The notes under the pieces were generated by a model. It was not told the origin of the DNA, did no database searches, and saw only the letters and a list, made by a program, of their open reading frames with translations. A stretch of DNA of 64,000 nucleotides from Archegozetes longisetosus (Eukaryota > Arthropoda > Arachnida > Sarcoptiformes > Trhypochthoniidae): positions 1,054,001 through 1,118,000 of the forward strand of contig JAEMBT020000008.1 of the NCBI GenBank assembly GCA_018873245.2, written 5' to 3'. Both the position numbers and the translations under genes were made by a program. This document shows, piece by piece, positions 24,101 to 37,834 of this stretch. Each line of letters begins with the position of its first letter. Position 1 is the first letter of the stretch.

Positions 24101-27100
24101 TCTATATTGTATTTTTGACAGTTGTGAACGCCAAGTACATTAACTTGTAAACGAATGAAAGTTTGCCAATTTTTTTCTTTCATTCTCTCCCTCTCCTCAC
24201 TCGCCTTCTGTACTGTTTTGATCACAAAAGTTTCATTAGTTACATAATATATGAAACTAATGAGAGCAATATCTAGATTAAGATAAAACGACTCTCACTT
24301 TCGACGACACACTTAGTTTTCATGATCAATACAATGGTAATATAGCGAACAGCTTTGGACTAAGAAATGCTAAAATTTGATAAATACATTGTTTTGTAAG
24401 CAAAAGGAAAGCGAATTCAGATTAAAAATTCATAGTTATTTTGAATTTGTTCTGAGGGAAAAGAACATGAATCAATCTGTTCATTATGACAGTACACAAG
24501 CCTGACTGAGTTAGACAGAAAAAGACTAAATTTTCAATCTAATCCACAATATATGACTAGAAAGTTGACTTGACTGCAAAAGTTACATAAGTGAAGCATT
24601 AGTGGGTGAGGTGTTAGTAATACACGCATAAGAGTTTCAAATGGAGAATCTGATTGAGAACAGTGAATGCCTCAGTTTGTGTTCATTATAAAGCAGATGC
24701 AACAAAGAAAGTGCACAGAGACTAATGTTAGGCAACATGGAAGAAGAGCTAAGTTCGGAGTCGATAAAGCGCTTGCACTGCAAATAATTTATCTGCAACA
24801 ATAAATGGTTTCACTTTTTGACAGCATCACAACATGAAACTTATGAATAATAGACTAATGTTAAAGACGATGCTATTAGTAATTGGAAATCAAAGAGAAG
24901 CCTAATAGCAAAAGTGCATTATAAATGCTCTAATACCATCAGACTATGTGTTTGGCCTTAAGATTTGCAGCTCAGCAAAAGAATCGGATATTTCACAAGT
25001 GAGAGAGAGGCGAAAAATTCTCACTAAACTCTTAATGTATATTAAAACAAGTGAAATATATTGCCTAAGCTTAAAACGTTTAAAATATATTGTATAGATA
25101 ATGAAATGCGACGCGCGGCTAATTTATGCAGCCTTTAAGCCGAAAAATTCAGCGAAGGAACGGATATTAGGCATAGTTTTAACTATAGATTCTTTTCAAC
25201 TAAAGAAAATTGTTATTCATCAGCGTTTTAGCAATTCTATTGGATACTTAAATTATTAATCTTGATTTTCATCTGAATTGATGCGCTAAACAACCAAGGA
25301 AGACAAGCTTTTGCTTCGCATAATTCAGCACTTTTTAACTGCTAGCAACTGAACCCAATTTTATTAAATTAAAGCAAAAACTAAAGTAAACCTGAATTAA
25401 TTTAGGATTTTCGATAGAAATCAGAGTGGAAAAATTGAAACATTTCAGTTTTATCTTGAATCTAAGAAATCATAATATCCTATTAGAAACGATGTAATTA
25501 AAAACGTTGAGTCTCATTAGCCTTCATTGCTTACAAGATATGAAAAGCTTCCGTATTATTGTCTCTTAAATTAATTGGGAGTGTTATTAGTGTATTAATT
25601 TTCAATATAAAAAATTGTCTTTGTTAAAGTAGTGTTTCATTAAAATTTGATAGCACATGAATAATTAACGTAACTATGGGTTAAACCTATCAAAACTTTT
25701 TTAGAGCTAATATACTTCATGTCCTCAACTTTGGAAACGATAACTATGAAAAATCAATAATTTGCTCACGAGGTTGACTTATCGAGTAAAACACTATAAT
25801 TAATATTGTTTAAAATTAATAATAGCAATTCACTGCTAAAGTAATCTAAACAGAAAATTGCGTGCGTTCAAAATATTTATAAAGATTTATTCTTCTTTTC
25901 TATATTTAATAATTTATTTGTCATATTGAGACTTTTGCGAGAGAAACAAGTGAAGTAACCATTTCAGTAAAGCCAACAGAAATAACTTAAAAATAGCATG
26001 TATTACATTGTTTCTCAAAATGCTTCCAGTAAATAAGCCTTTCAAAGGTTGCAATACGAGAGAGGATCTATTTTCAATCAAACTGCAAATAAATTGCTCG
26101 AAAGGATAAGTTCGGACCAGGGTTGTAACTAGAAATACAGGCTCTTTGATCAGCAGTAGTAAAAGTTTAAGTTCGAGTTTATTATAACAGAAAGTAATAA
26201 AAACTAACAAAGTCTCAATTTTGTGACTTTTCAAATGGATGCCTTTGCTCTAACGTGATAATTAAAAAGTAGAAAATAAATCTGGCGTTTGAAAACTATG
26301 TGCAAATTGTATTACGAACTTTAGTGGTAGTATTTTCTCATTTAATCGTTATTTATCGCATTTATCAACTCATAAATATGATACTTTCATCGACGCAATT
26401 GTTTATTTCTAAACAGCTGTATTTATGTGCATATTACATATTTTAATTGAGTGATAAAATCAATATTTATGAGTCACAAAATAAAACACTTATTTGATTA
26501 TCAAAACAATTTCATACTTCTATCAGTTTCAACAGACAATTCAAATGTTCTAAATGAGACAACTTCTGGAGATGATCATTTGTTCAACTCAGAGTTTAAT
26601 TTAATAGAATTGGAAAACTAGTGATCTTATAAAAAAATGGGAAATGAAAAGATTTTTTGGTGTAGGAAAAAATTTGATGATACTCCTAATACTTATCTCG
26701 ATCCTATTTCCAATCCTGTTCCTGATCGCAGTTTTTTGCAAAACGATTCTCGTCACAAAACTTATATTCTTCAACTGTCCAACTGTTATAACTAGTTGAC
26801 TGAAGTGACCGACAGTCGCTGATTCCTTTTAGATCAATTCAGTGGAGTGTGAAATCCATTATACATTATATAGCCTTCAAAGTTGGTATCGATATGAGTG
26901 CCTCATTCTTGAACGTAATCCTCAAAAGGCTCGTATAAAAAACAGTTGGCCCACAAAATAGCAATAGATTTGAATTATACAATAAACAAATAAAAACACT
27001 ATCGTATTCTTATAGGTTTCAGATTAGGAACTTATTATCCGGAAATAGAAATAAATCGTTTTAAAACATTTGAAAACATATAATCTCTACTCGAATTTAG

Positions 27101-27221
27101 TGCTTAGGCTTAGCCGTAATAGATATTGAATTGTTTGTCTACCCCATTTTATGACTCGTTTCGTATCTCCAAAATTTATCTCTTATTTATTCCATTGATG
27201 CTATAATTCTAGTTATAATTC
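18136..27221. other. AT-rich intergenic sequence with exon-like blocks
   Basis: No confirmed gene. Noted items: a block bounded by a good - strand acceptor and donor but with stops in all three phases (19,678-19,781, possibly non-coding), the exon-like block at 21,955-22,054, an ORF of 99 codons on the - strand (22,478-22,777), and overlapping ORFs on both strands at 23.7-24.0 kb. None shows a recognisable domain. Confidence 0.45.
21955..22054 (-). other. Candidate 100-base internal exon
   Basis: On the - strand a pyrimidine-rich acceptor (gtctttccaattgtag) is followed by 33 open codons plus one base. These end at a strong donor, CATACAG followed by GTATTA. I checked phases 0 and 1: phase 0 is open and phase 1 stops early. 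The peptide begins LTLNLTLFKVYDM and ends GSETSHT. Both splice signals are better than average for this window. I do not recognise the peptide and found no partner exon, so a pseudo-exon remains possible. Confidence 0.17.
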
Positions 27222-27253
27222 ATTTGTCAGAGTAATTGATTGGTCTGACAAAT
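27222..27253. repeat. Perfect 10-bp inverted repeat, 12-base spacer
   Basis: ATTTGTCAGA (27,222-27,231) and its exact reverse complement TCTGACAAAT (27,244-27,253) could form a hairpin or a pair of opposed protein-binding sites. Confidence 0.7.
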
Positions 27254-30200
27254 AAACTATAAAATGATGACAAAAATTTGTGAGTCAGCCCAAAGTTTAG
27301 TGAATGGCTATATATTTATTGAGTAATTATACTATCAGGAAAGAAGACCAAGTATGATACGGATTTTAATGGTATCATTTCATATCTAATATCTGTACAG
27401 ATAAGTTTAGGCATAATTTTCAACTGAGTTTTGGGTGATTCTGGTGTAGCATTCTTTTTGTTGTTAGTCACAAATAAAGGCAACAAAAATAGATTTTTAG
27501 GCTGAAAACTTTTCTTCCACCCTATCATTTGCCTCGAGGTGTGAAAAGAAAATTTAATTTTCTCTGCGAATTACAGGGCGGGGGACGAATCAGAGTTATG
27601 CACATTTTGTTTATTATATTCAGTTTTTCTACTATGGACTTGGCCACAGGAATCTCAGCTTAAATTGCATGCATTGACGGATGAATGCATTCTTGACTTT
27701 CTACTGAAAATAATATGCCTAATAATAAATATAAAGAGTTTCTCTCATAGTATTGATCACAAGCAAAGCAAAGCAAAGGAAGTCAGTGTTGGCTCCAGGT
27801 TTTGCTTCTTATTATAAAAACTTATAACATAACTAATGTTTGTTTCACGTTTTCAATATAGCTTACAATACAATACTTATTATTCTTGTTAACAAACTTT
27901 GCCTCAAAACATTCAATATTTATGTCTTATTTGCATCTCTTTTCTGCGCAATTAATGCGTTAGGTTTCAGATATATTTGTTTACTACTTCTGTTGGCATT
28001 AACTTCTTATGCAAATGAGACTCCTATTGAATGAATTGTCAGTCGAATTATCCTGACATTAATTCTGCTCAAACTGATCAATTCAGTAGTGGTTGCTTTC
28101 AGACTTAGTGACAAGATTTTACTGATAAAATTCAATACAATCGTAAAGCAAGAAGAAAGCCATTCCTGGTCTAACACTAAACTGATTAGCAGCAGATGTT
28201 TCAATTGAACGACAAATTTCTAGGAATATTCTCTTTTTAGCACTTATCTCATTTGATTACTTATTCACTTGAATGACATTTAATATGAAACTTTTCAAAC
28301 TGGTCCTATAATTAGGTCCTATAATTAGATCCGAAGCAAACAAATGTCAAAACAAAGTCAATAATATTTACACTAAAAAGTTTGGAGAAAAGTTTCAAAA
28401 TAAAATAATAAGTTAATCATAGATTCTGCGAGTGATGTTTTGCCAGAAAAGTTGTGCTCTGACTATTCAAAACAATGTTAGGATGAAAATGGAGACACAA
28501 CGATTCTTCACCAGAAGATTACATTACATCTGATTTGATAACAAAGAAAAGTCTTTGTAGAAAGCAAAATGTGGCTCAATTAGCTTTACAGGTCACTTAA
28601 CTAATATATATGATGAGGATTGGTTTGAGAGAACTAAGAATATCAGTGTTGGTAACTTTGGCTATGAGCGCACAAATGAGAAGTAGGACTCGCATTCTGT
28701 TTCCGGTGGCCCTTTTTCTTCCACTATGATTAGAGGCAGAGCAGCGCTTCAAAGCTGCCATTCTATACATTGATAGTTACGCCACTCAGACGTTTGGTCA
28801 TTGTTCATGGAACTAATTATGTCGAGTCGTTTCCTTCCTAAATAAAAGACAATTCATCCACATTTTTGATGGTACACAACGTTACGTCAATTGCTAGCTT
28901 CACAATAAATTGAACACAATTACTAAAAATTAGAAACAAAAACAAAGTATATTTGATTCTTGTCTCCTCTATCTTCTCACGACTACAGAGCAGAAGAGAT
29001 TAATAGTATTGGCTTCAAAACTAGAGTATCATTTGTTAGACTGTTTTAAATGGTTCATGTTTAATTGATAAGTATTGCTCTCATAAGGATTAGCCTAAAC
29101 AAACTTATGTTTAGTAGTTGAAAGTTGAGAAACAGCAAAAATATGAAATGCAACTGTAATTTAACATATGTCCACTAATGAAAAACAAATCGCATCTATT
29201 TGTTTGGCCTTATCTTAAGTAATTTTGAAAGTTTTTTTGATCACTTAAGTGAGTTTTGAGCTTCTGGCTTCCAGAACATTCCAGTGTTTGTCTGAATGAC
29301 TTCTCTGACTTTTTGCTTGCCATAAAAGGTGACATTTATGGCCTACAGATGCATAGTTAACATGTGGCTCCAACAATATTTAGCTTTGAGTTGAGCCTCA
29401 TGTGTGTCTCACCACTTGGCATATTAGTAGCCGATGTCAATTTTTATGGGCTTTTTTACTTAAAAATAAGTTCCCATTGGAATCAACATTAAAATACTAT
29501 TGGTTTCTACAAACTTAAAAAATGTGGTACAAACTCAAGGCTAATATATCACTATGAAATTGGTTTTACTTTTATAGCAGTAAACATATCTCTGGTATTG
29601 GTAGAGCCCGGACTATAAAACATTAAAACATTTAGAGTGAGCAATCGACTAAAGCGTGGGCGCGATTCTTAATCAACCAAAAGTAGCAAAAGTTATGCCA
29701 TTTGCTTGATTTAATATCATAAATACCCCATACCTTGTGAATTAATCTAGCTGAATTCCCACGAGAAGTCTCATATTTCACGCCTATTTTATTGACTCCC
29801 AAATAAATATGAATATACCCCGAGTGAGAGATGGTTTCTCTTCATTAGTGCCACCATTTCATTTGAAAGAGTATTTCTTGCTCTCTGTTTAATTTTGTCA
29901 ATTTAGTCTGCAATTTGGGCAATGAATAGTGTAGATGAGATTGTTCTGGTATTATTGAATTAAGAACGCCTTTACATCGAAAAGACAACCCTTTTCATTA
30001 GCTGAGCCAAAGCAAACTAATACTAATGATAGAATAGTACAATGCTTTCTATGCGTCATTCGACGCTATAAGTACAACGTTACAAATAAGACTAAATGCA
30101 TTTATATAACTCCTAACTTAATTCGTTTTCCATATATCTTAATAATTAGTCTGAAGGGTATTTCAGAGCTTTTTGCAAAGTACAAAACTAAGTTGAGCTA

Positions 30201-32274
30201 ACTTTTTATTTTGTTATTTTCTCGTTAGCTTTTTATCAATGCCAGTAATTATTATTTATTACACGTTAGAAAATCATTCAATTATCAAATTAGATTAGTT
30301 TGAACTTTTTAGGAACCATTTTTGGAAGTTCAACTACTTGACGAGTCTCTGATTGTAAGATTTAAACTCTGATATTGATGGGATAGCAAGTATTTTATTT
30401 CATTCGTATAATCCTCCCAAAGGAATAAGATTCACATCAAGAGAAATAAGTTTGATTGAAAAATGTTTGCTTCATTTGCTTCAACAATATTTTCAAATCC
30501 AAATTAAATCTTCGTTGCCAGCGAGATATGAGGAAGAAAGTTGACTTTATGTGCAAATATTATTATAAGTTATGCTCTTTCGCACTCTCTGTGTATTTCT
30601 CTATACAGTTAAGCAGAATTTACATCAAATTCCTTCGCAAGGGATTAAAAAAGAAATAAACGTTTCAAGATTATGGCATCAGAATAAGCTGTTACGTAAT
30701 TTATAATGTGTTTTATATCTGTTTAATAAACTACAAACACATGAGATATTTTTCGTCAATTCGTTCAATATTTCTCTTGAAATTTATATTCTTTTCATTT
30801 CATACAAGTGTTTCGTTAGATAAATAAACAATAAATATGTACTAAATGCAAAAACAAGTTTCAAATACAAAATGCTTCTGTCAACATCAATTCATTTAGC
30901 AATTTATTGAGACTCTAACTCTTATAATACTAGCATAATATGAACCAATTACGTCTGAGATGAGACTCAAGTCTGAGAACAACCTAATCATCAGAAACTA
31001 GTTTTCGATTAAAAGTGAAGAATCAGTTAATGGACTAATGAATAATTTGAAAAGTTAATGCTTCAAATTTGAAAATTAAAATATGAAAGAAAAATTTGGA
31101 CCAATTTGATCGATTATCTTTGCTGGCAAGTTAACAAACTGAAAGATGTCAAAATGAACCAAATATATAATTCTATTGAATATGTTTGAATCGCTATAAA
31201 ACATAGTTAAGTATTCATCAAAACCCACAAATTTATTTCGTTCTCAAAACTTATTTATGCATAAACATTTTTTTAAATAACTGAACAAGACATGTCTTCA
31301 TCAGTTAAGAAGTAAGACTTGTATCAAGCGTTACGAAAGGCTAACAATATGTTTTGAATATTGTTAGATATGCTACTCTTTGACATATATTGTAATCGAT
31401 TTGATGAACATATGCTGATTTATAACTCTTTATTTCAGGTCATCAAACACCGATTAAAAATTGGGTCTTAACATGCAACAAATAAGTTCGGATAACTTTT
31501 TCAAAGTAAACTAAGTGAGGATTTTCTGAAAATTAATTTAAATTCTAGACTTAGAAACTTGAAAAATTGTGAATTTTGAATTTATAATCAGTTTAAATTA
31601 TTTTTAACCAATGTTTTACGACAGAGCAGCTCTGATGGTAAAAGTGAGATCTGGTCATTAAATAATTGTGCGCCGACCACTATTGTGGGCGATATTTAAG
31701 TTTTCCTGTTTTGAAAAGATGTAAATTTTCTTTTTAATAAATTAAGGATTAAGGTTAGGGTAAAAAATATGAATCCTTGACCTGTAATAAGACCTATCAT
31801 AAAGCAGTATAATTTATTGTGCTTTAAATTTTAAAAATTTTCTTCAGTTTATGGCAATAACTGGTTATCGCACATTATTTTAAATGAATTATTCATCAGG
31901 AGAGTTTGAAATTTATTTGATAAGTCGTCATATTTTTGAATTGAGTTTTTGATGAAATATTTGTGAAAAGACGTAACGATTATATTTGAAATATTTTTCG
32001 ATGTGATATATAATGTATAAATATGTGAAAAGTGGATCAGTAATAGTGGAAAAACGGTCTCATAATTCACTGTTGGAGACTAGAGAAAAGAATGATTGGC
32101 TTGAAATCAATTTATCTTATAAGTTATATAACCAGTTGAAATCTCATATGAATTGACTTAAGGGTATTATTTATAATTCACTTGACAATTACATCGTATC
32201 AAAATGCCTGATCTTATTCTCGAATGTGGAGTTTTTGGCACAAGTTTAAGCCCTATTATACGGAGATCTGACTA
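27254..32274. other. AT-rich intergenic sequence, no gene seen
   Basis: It holds a 13-base direct duplication (28,302-28,327, unit ggtcctataatta) and a short GCAAA-like run near 27,765. The part from about 28.5 to 29.6 kb is richer in G+C than its surroundings and carries several TTTATGG/CCATAAA motifs, which resemble Caudal/Hox-type homeodomain sites. No coding unit could be supported. Confidence 0.45.
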
Positions 32275-32316
32275 GAAGTATCTGAGCAGCAGTATCTGAG
32301 TAGCAGTATCTGAGCA
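32275..32316. repeat. Tandem repeat, three copies of a 14-base unit
   Basis: Three adjacent copies (32,275-32,288, 32,289-32,302 and 32,303-32,316) of gcagtatctgagca differ at one base each in the first two. The high identity suggests recent duplication. Confidence 0.93.
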
Positions 32317-35300
32317 GAGCGTTTTCTGTTCTGATGCATCAAATGGAAAAAATAGTTGAGTTTTGTCTACGTTGATGTCATTTTAGTTTTTGGTTCGTTT
32401 CCTGCATAACTGTGGAATCCCCTCATCCCAAAAATATGCAACGCTTTGCGCTTTTGTCCTTAACTAATAACATCGAAACCATGACTTTCTACATATAATC
32501 GTAATCCTACTTATTTCCTTGCCATAAATGAAGGGATCTCTAGAAATTTATTGCATTTTCTGGTCGGGTCTGACTCATACTGTACTCATCCACACATCAA
32601 AGCATTCGGTCTGAGGTTTTTGCGATTTAAGATGAGCTAAACTATTGCGAGCAAATAATTCTGTTCACTAGAGAGAGAAAATCTAAACTCATTTAATTTC
32701 GCTTATGCCACATAACAAATTGACACATTTATTACCGTTTGATGTTCACAATTGGTAAGACTTGAGCCAATTTTTCTCTCTTTTTAATACTTTCTACTTA
32801 ACTAGAAGTCGGTTTCAATTCCATAATTTATTACATTTGTTTTGTTACAATAAGTCGACTTAACTCTAATGCATGAAAAAGTTTTTGTGTGGATGAAAGT
32901 ACTTATAAAATGATATAAATCTAGTTAAACACACTCTACCTAAAAGTTGAGTTTGAAGTATAAATGAGAAGATGGAAAGGATGCAGAAAGAAATAGTGAA
33001 CAACCACAATATTAGGCACACTTCGACAACGGATGTCCATTATTTAGTGTCAATAAAACGTTGATGTGCTTTATGTGCTTTTAGGCATTTGGAATGATTC
33101 GCATAGGCCTTTAGTAGTAGGTCTCATATTCCAATGTTTACTTGTCTTTTTAGCAGAAAATCAGAGAATGAGATAACAGTAACACAAACAGATGTCTTTA
33201 AGACATACTATTAGTGAATGTAAATCATTTTACGGGACATTGTCAATGAGATAAGTAAGGCACAGCCACTGGTAACCTATAATATTTAGCAATTTTGAGG
33301 ATTGACTAATGGCCTTAACAGTGAAATTGATCGTGAACTTCAAATATTCATAATAATGAAAGGGGTTATGAATTGGTAGAAGGAAACAGATATGTTGCGC
33401 TCATATCGCCTGCAAAACTTGAAACGGAACTTTTGAGACCGTGGAGTCCAACGGCCTGTTACTAATTGAAACTAACTATAACTTTACTAACTTTGAATAT
33501 ACGTTTCGGTTCAATGAGTGCTGACTCGAACGTACACATGAGTTCATGAAAGGATGCATGAAAAACATTGTCATTTTTTCACTTATAATTTTATGACTCG
33601 AAGATATATTTTCCTACGCTTTTGATAAGCAATTTTTTCTCATCATTTGTTGAGCAAACATAAAAAACAAATGAGGGTCTGTTCTACAAATAAGAGCTAA
33701 CTTTATGGCCACATAAACAGTAGAAATGAATATTTTTGAAATTAATGTTTAAAAATAAATTCATTTGAAAAGTGGAACGACTTTTATTTAACTTGAATTA
33801 ATGTAATTATTGCTATATATATAACAATGAGAACTAGAAAAAAGCTAATATTCATTTGGTCTATAAAAACTAACATCAAAATTATAATACTTTATATAAC
33901 TTATTCAGAGCGACAAAAGTGGGACATGTGTTATGCGGTGTAGTCTTAACACTATTTCTGATTCATGAACTTTTCTAACAATGATATTCCTTTTGACAAC
34001 TGAAGACCAGTATAGAATTGCAATAATACGCCAAAATTTTCATAATGGACCCAATGCCACAACTGGTGCACACGTTTAACAAGATTGATTCAAAAATTAG
34101 CCGAAAATCTCTTCAATTAGATGATTGACGCGGAATAACGATATTTTTAACGCCTGTTTAAACATGGATTCATGTCCAGTCAGCGATAAGAATAATTGAG
34201 AGCGTAGTCTTTAAAGAGAGGAAGTTTTCTTATACACTTCTATAGATGTTCACGATTTACTGCTTCTCTATTATTAAGTGTATAAATGTGCTAATATTCT
34301 CAGATATACCGATTCAGCCGCAACTAAACACTACTACAACTGCCAGTTGAAGAAAAGTTTAGTGTAAACTACAATAGTTTATAAGATTCAGCACATCACA
34401 CATTATATGCTCATAATAAAGAATAGGGAACTCTCTTGTAAACTCGACCAATTGTGAAAAATTTCAAAAATAGAGAGTGAGAGCTGAATATATTTGAGTG
34501 AAAGAACAGCTTCACAATGGTCCCCAAGTTCTAGATCATATTCTGGCTCGCGATTTAAGAATTTGAAATGAACTTCTTTTGCAGTTTAAGCTTCTTATGT
34601 GTTGGTCTGTCATACGGAATATAAGCTTTGGTACATATAAGAGAAATACATATGACATCTGGCTCTCATGTCACTACATATTAATAAATGCAGACTAGTA
34701 TTGAAGTATAGAATTTAGAGAATAGCGGATAGAGTGGTGAATAAATTCGAAAGGAAATGAAGCGCAAACACCATTGCCATAGCTGCCAACATGGTATCGA
34801 TGGTGAGGAAGAGGCAAATATTGGAGGCTATATCAATGGTATTAGTCAGCAATCACTTGTAATTCGTGAGATGTGTCATTAAGATAGACAGACCCCTATT
34901 TCAATCACGAAGAAATGTATGCAAATTGTTAGCACTATATCAATGAGTGACTGACATTCAATACACAGAATGTGTCGCTTAGTTCAATGCCGATTAAAAT
35001 GCTTAAAATATTGTGGTTTTAGCCTACTATTCAGATTGAGATCAACCCATTATATTAGTAGTGATACAATTTATTTTTGGGATATGTCTATGTTTGAGGT
35101 GGAAAGTATTGAGTGTATGAGACAAAAGAGGCCCACAAAACCCGAGTCTACAAAATTGACAGTATAAGCCCTATTATGGTTTAGAACCCAATACTTTAAA
35201 CATAACACGACAATAAGTTTTCTTGTGGACAATAGAGAACGAAAAATGGAAGGGAGAGAACCGATGGATTCAAACGGATTCGCCTGCAATTCATATAATT

Positions 35301-37768
35301 TGTGCATTCTTTGCACTACACCTCTCACTCACATTTTGGTCATTGTGTACACAATAACTACAACTGAGGCAAAAGCAAAAGCAAAAGCAATATATAAATT
35401 AAAGTTTGTAACTTAAAACCATAAAACTTGAACAATAGTTGTGTATTAGTTTTCAGTATTAAATCTTTGTAAACGCAATTTGTATGTAATTCCCAGTTCA
35501 CAGATTGAAAAAGTCGTTACACCCCTTAAGGGTGTTCTGGACCTTAACGATAGTTCAAAAACAAATTTTATAACTTTTAACAAACAAAATAAATGTTGGG
35601 TTAAGACATGTAATGGTTTTGCTTTGATAATAAAATTCCTTTTGATTATCTGTAGACTATTGTTATGTTTGAAGGCAAAAGCATTTCTCGAGTTCACATC
35701 ACTTGCCATCTCTTCCCAAATGCTTTGCGTCTATAAACCATAAGACAAGCATTTTTGATGAATCAAAGTTCGTTTAGTTAACGTCTTACCTCACAATCAC
35801 AACAGTTGTTATTAACTTAAAAGACCAAAACCCAAAATGCGTCGCTTATGACTATTGTAAATGCTTTCAATAAATATGAAAATTTGTTTTGAAGTACCGC
35901 TCGTTGAGGTTTCCTTTTCATCTAAAACTTTTCACTAATTTATTGTTTTCTCCTTCAAAAACATTGTTCAATCACGTGATCACATTTTTGTGAACAAGAT
36001 TAATGATAAACTTTTCAATAAACTTATTATTTGTTTACTTAATTTTTTTTGTTGCCCCGATTCGTACATTCAAATAAATTGTGTTAACTTTTACCTCAAC
36101 AAACAATAAATAAACAGTTAATGAGAAAAAGTTGTAACTTCATTTTCATGCAGTCACTCATTCATTAACTTTCCATTAATTTTAAAAATTGACAAATCGA
36201 CACAAATCAACGAAAAATAAGTTCAATCAGAGTTTTAATGACTTAATTCGTTAATAATGATAATATTTGTGTCAAATTGAATAATCATTAAAACTAATAA
36301 ACAAGTCATCAAATAATTGATGACTTAGTGATTAATGTAGTGATAAAATGACTACCTTTTGTATTAATAAATTCAATCGATTAAAGGCTTGGCTCTTATT
36401 TTGGTTCCGAGAGAAAAAAATAATGACAAACTTTTTCTCCAAGCAGATAATTAAGTAATGATTTTGGGTAAAAAAGTTTGAGAAATAGGTTTTTAGAATC
36501 AATTTCATGTAATTTTAATGATATGCTAAAGCTTTATTTAGAAAACTACACGATTTATAATTTTATTTTTTAGTACACTATTAATGTTCGTAAAGCTTAC
36601 GCCAAACTAAACGTTGAAAAAACTTGAATATCGACTCTGAATCTTATCTAATGATAGAATGCTTATAAAACTTATAATTTACTCAACATTAATAAAAAGG
36701 ATTTCAAAATGGCATTAAATTTATAGCTATTCAACTCAATAATTAAAGTTGAATTCGTTTATTAATTCAATTGAACAAGATTCTATATGAAATTTTAATT
36801 TGACTTATACTTTGTGAATAACTTTTGTAAGATTATTTCTTAAATCTAAATAGTAGAAGGAAAGTCATTGAACTAATGCTAAATCACTTTATCTTAAACA
36901 CTTAGTCATTCATTTAATTGCCTTGAATTTTGCACACTTTTGCCCTCGCGCTTCAAACTTGAGACACAAATCCAAATAAATGATCGGCAAATTTTGTTAA
37001 AATTTTGTTAAACTTGTCGACCACTTTTTAAATTTTGGAAACTTAACGTCTCTGCAACAGTTTCTCAGATTTGCATTCGACCTTACAGTTGTTTGATCTA
37101 TTTTTTAGCTCGATATATAACGAATATATATATGTAATGAATTACATACATTATGATTAACTAGCTGTCCATTTTGGGAAAGCGATCACAATCGCAGTAT
37201 TTCAGGAAATACCGGCCATGCAATCGAAGCAAAATGTTTGGCTATTCTTTTGTCCATCAGATATAAATTGATTGGTTACGTGAATATAAGTCAATAAGTC
37301 GTGATTGTCTTCATCTTTAGATAAATATATGTTATGTGTTTTTATTTATTTTTATCCTCAACCCCTTTAGCGATAACAGAGAGAACTCTTTTATTATAAT
37401 ATGTCGAACAGCCTCTCAATTGTTTATAATCCAAGTATTTCCCAAATATGAATTTTGTTGGACTGAATTCGATCCCTTATAATCTCCAAATACAACATAA
37501 TGTAAATCTGTGTTTTCTTTCTGTATATTTGCCTCTTTTCAAATTATGCCTCGGCTTCCACTCAATCCGTTTATGCGCTATCCTTTGAATAAATTATTAA
37601 ATTTAAACTGATCTGGTTAATACCGAGAAATATATTATTTGATTAGTATATCACTGCTAATGAATTTGGGTTCTAACTAAAAATTTGATTGGAAACAATT
37701 CAAATATTAAATCAACTATAAGTAAATGAATTGAACCAAATAATAGTTTAACAATTAAAGCAATATAC

Positions 37769-37834
37769 CTGTATTCAAATCTAAATCAATTACAAGTAAC
37801 TTAATGGCAACGGCATCGATAAAGTAAGGATGAA
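37769..37834 (-). other. Candidate 66-base internal exon
   Basis: On the - strand an acceptor (tgaatcatcttaag) is followed by a single open phase of 21 codons, containing YFIDAVAIKLLVIDLDLNT. It ends at a strong donor, ATACAG followed by GTATAT. The alternation of hydrophobic and acidic residues is more protein-like than most frames here. It is too short to identify, and no partner exon was found. Confidence 0.15.

Noticed and set aside
35446-35743. Paired 87-codon frames on opposite strands with a small palindrome (35,518-35,535)
   Set aside because: Mutual shadows; neither has a start context or recognised content.
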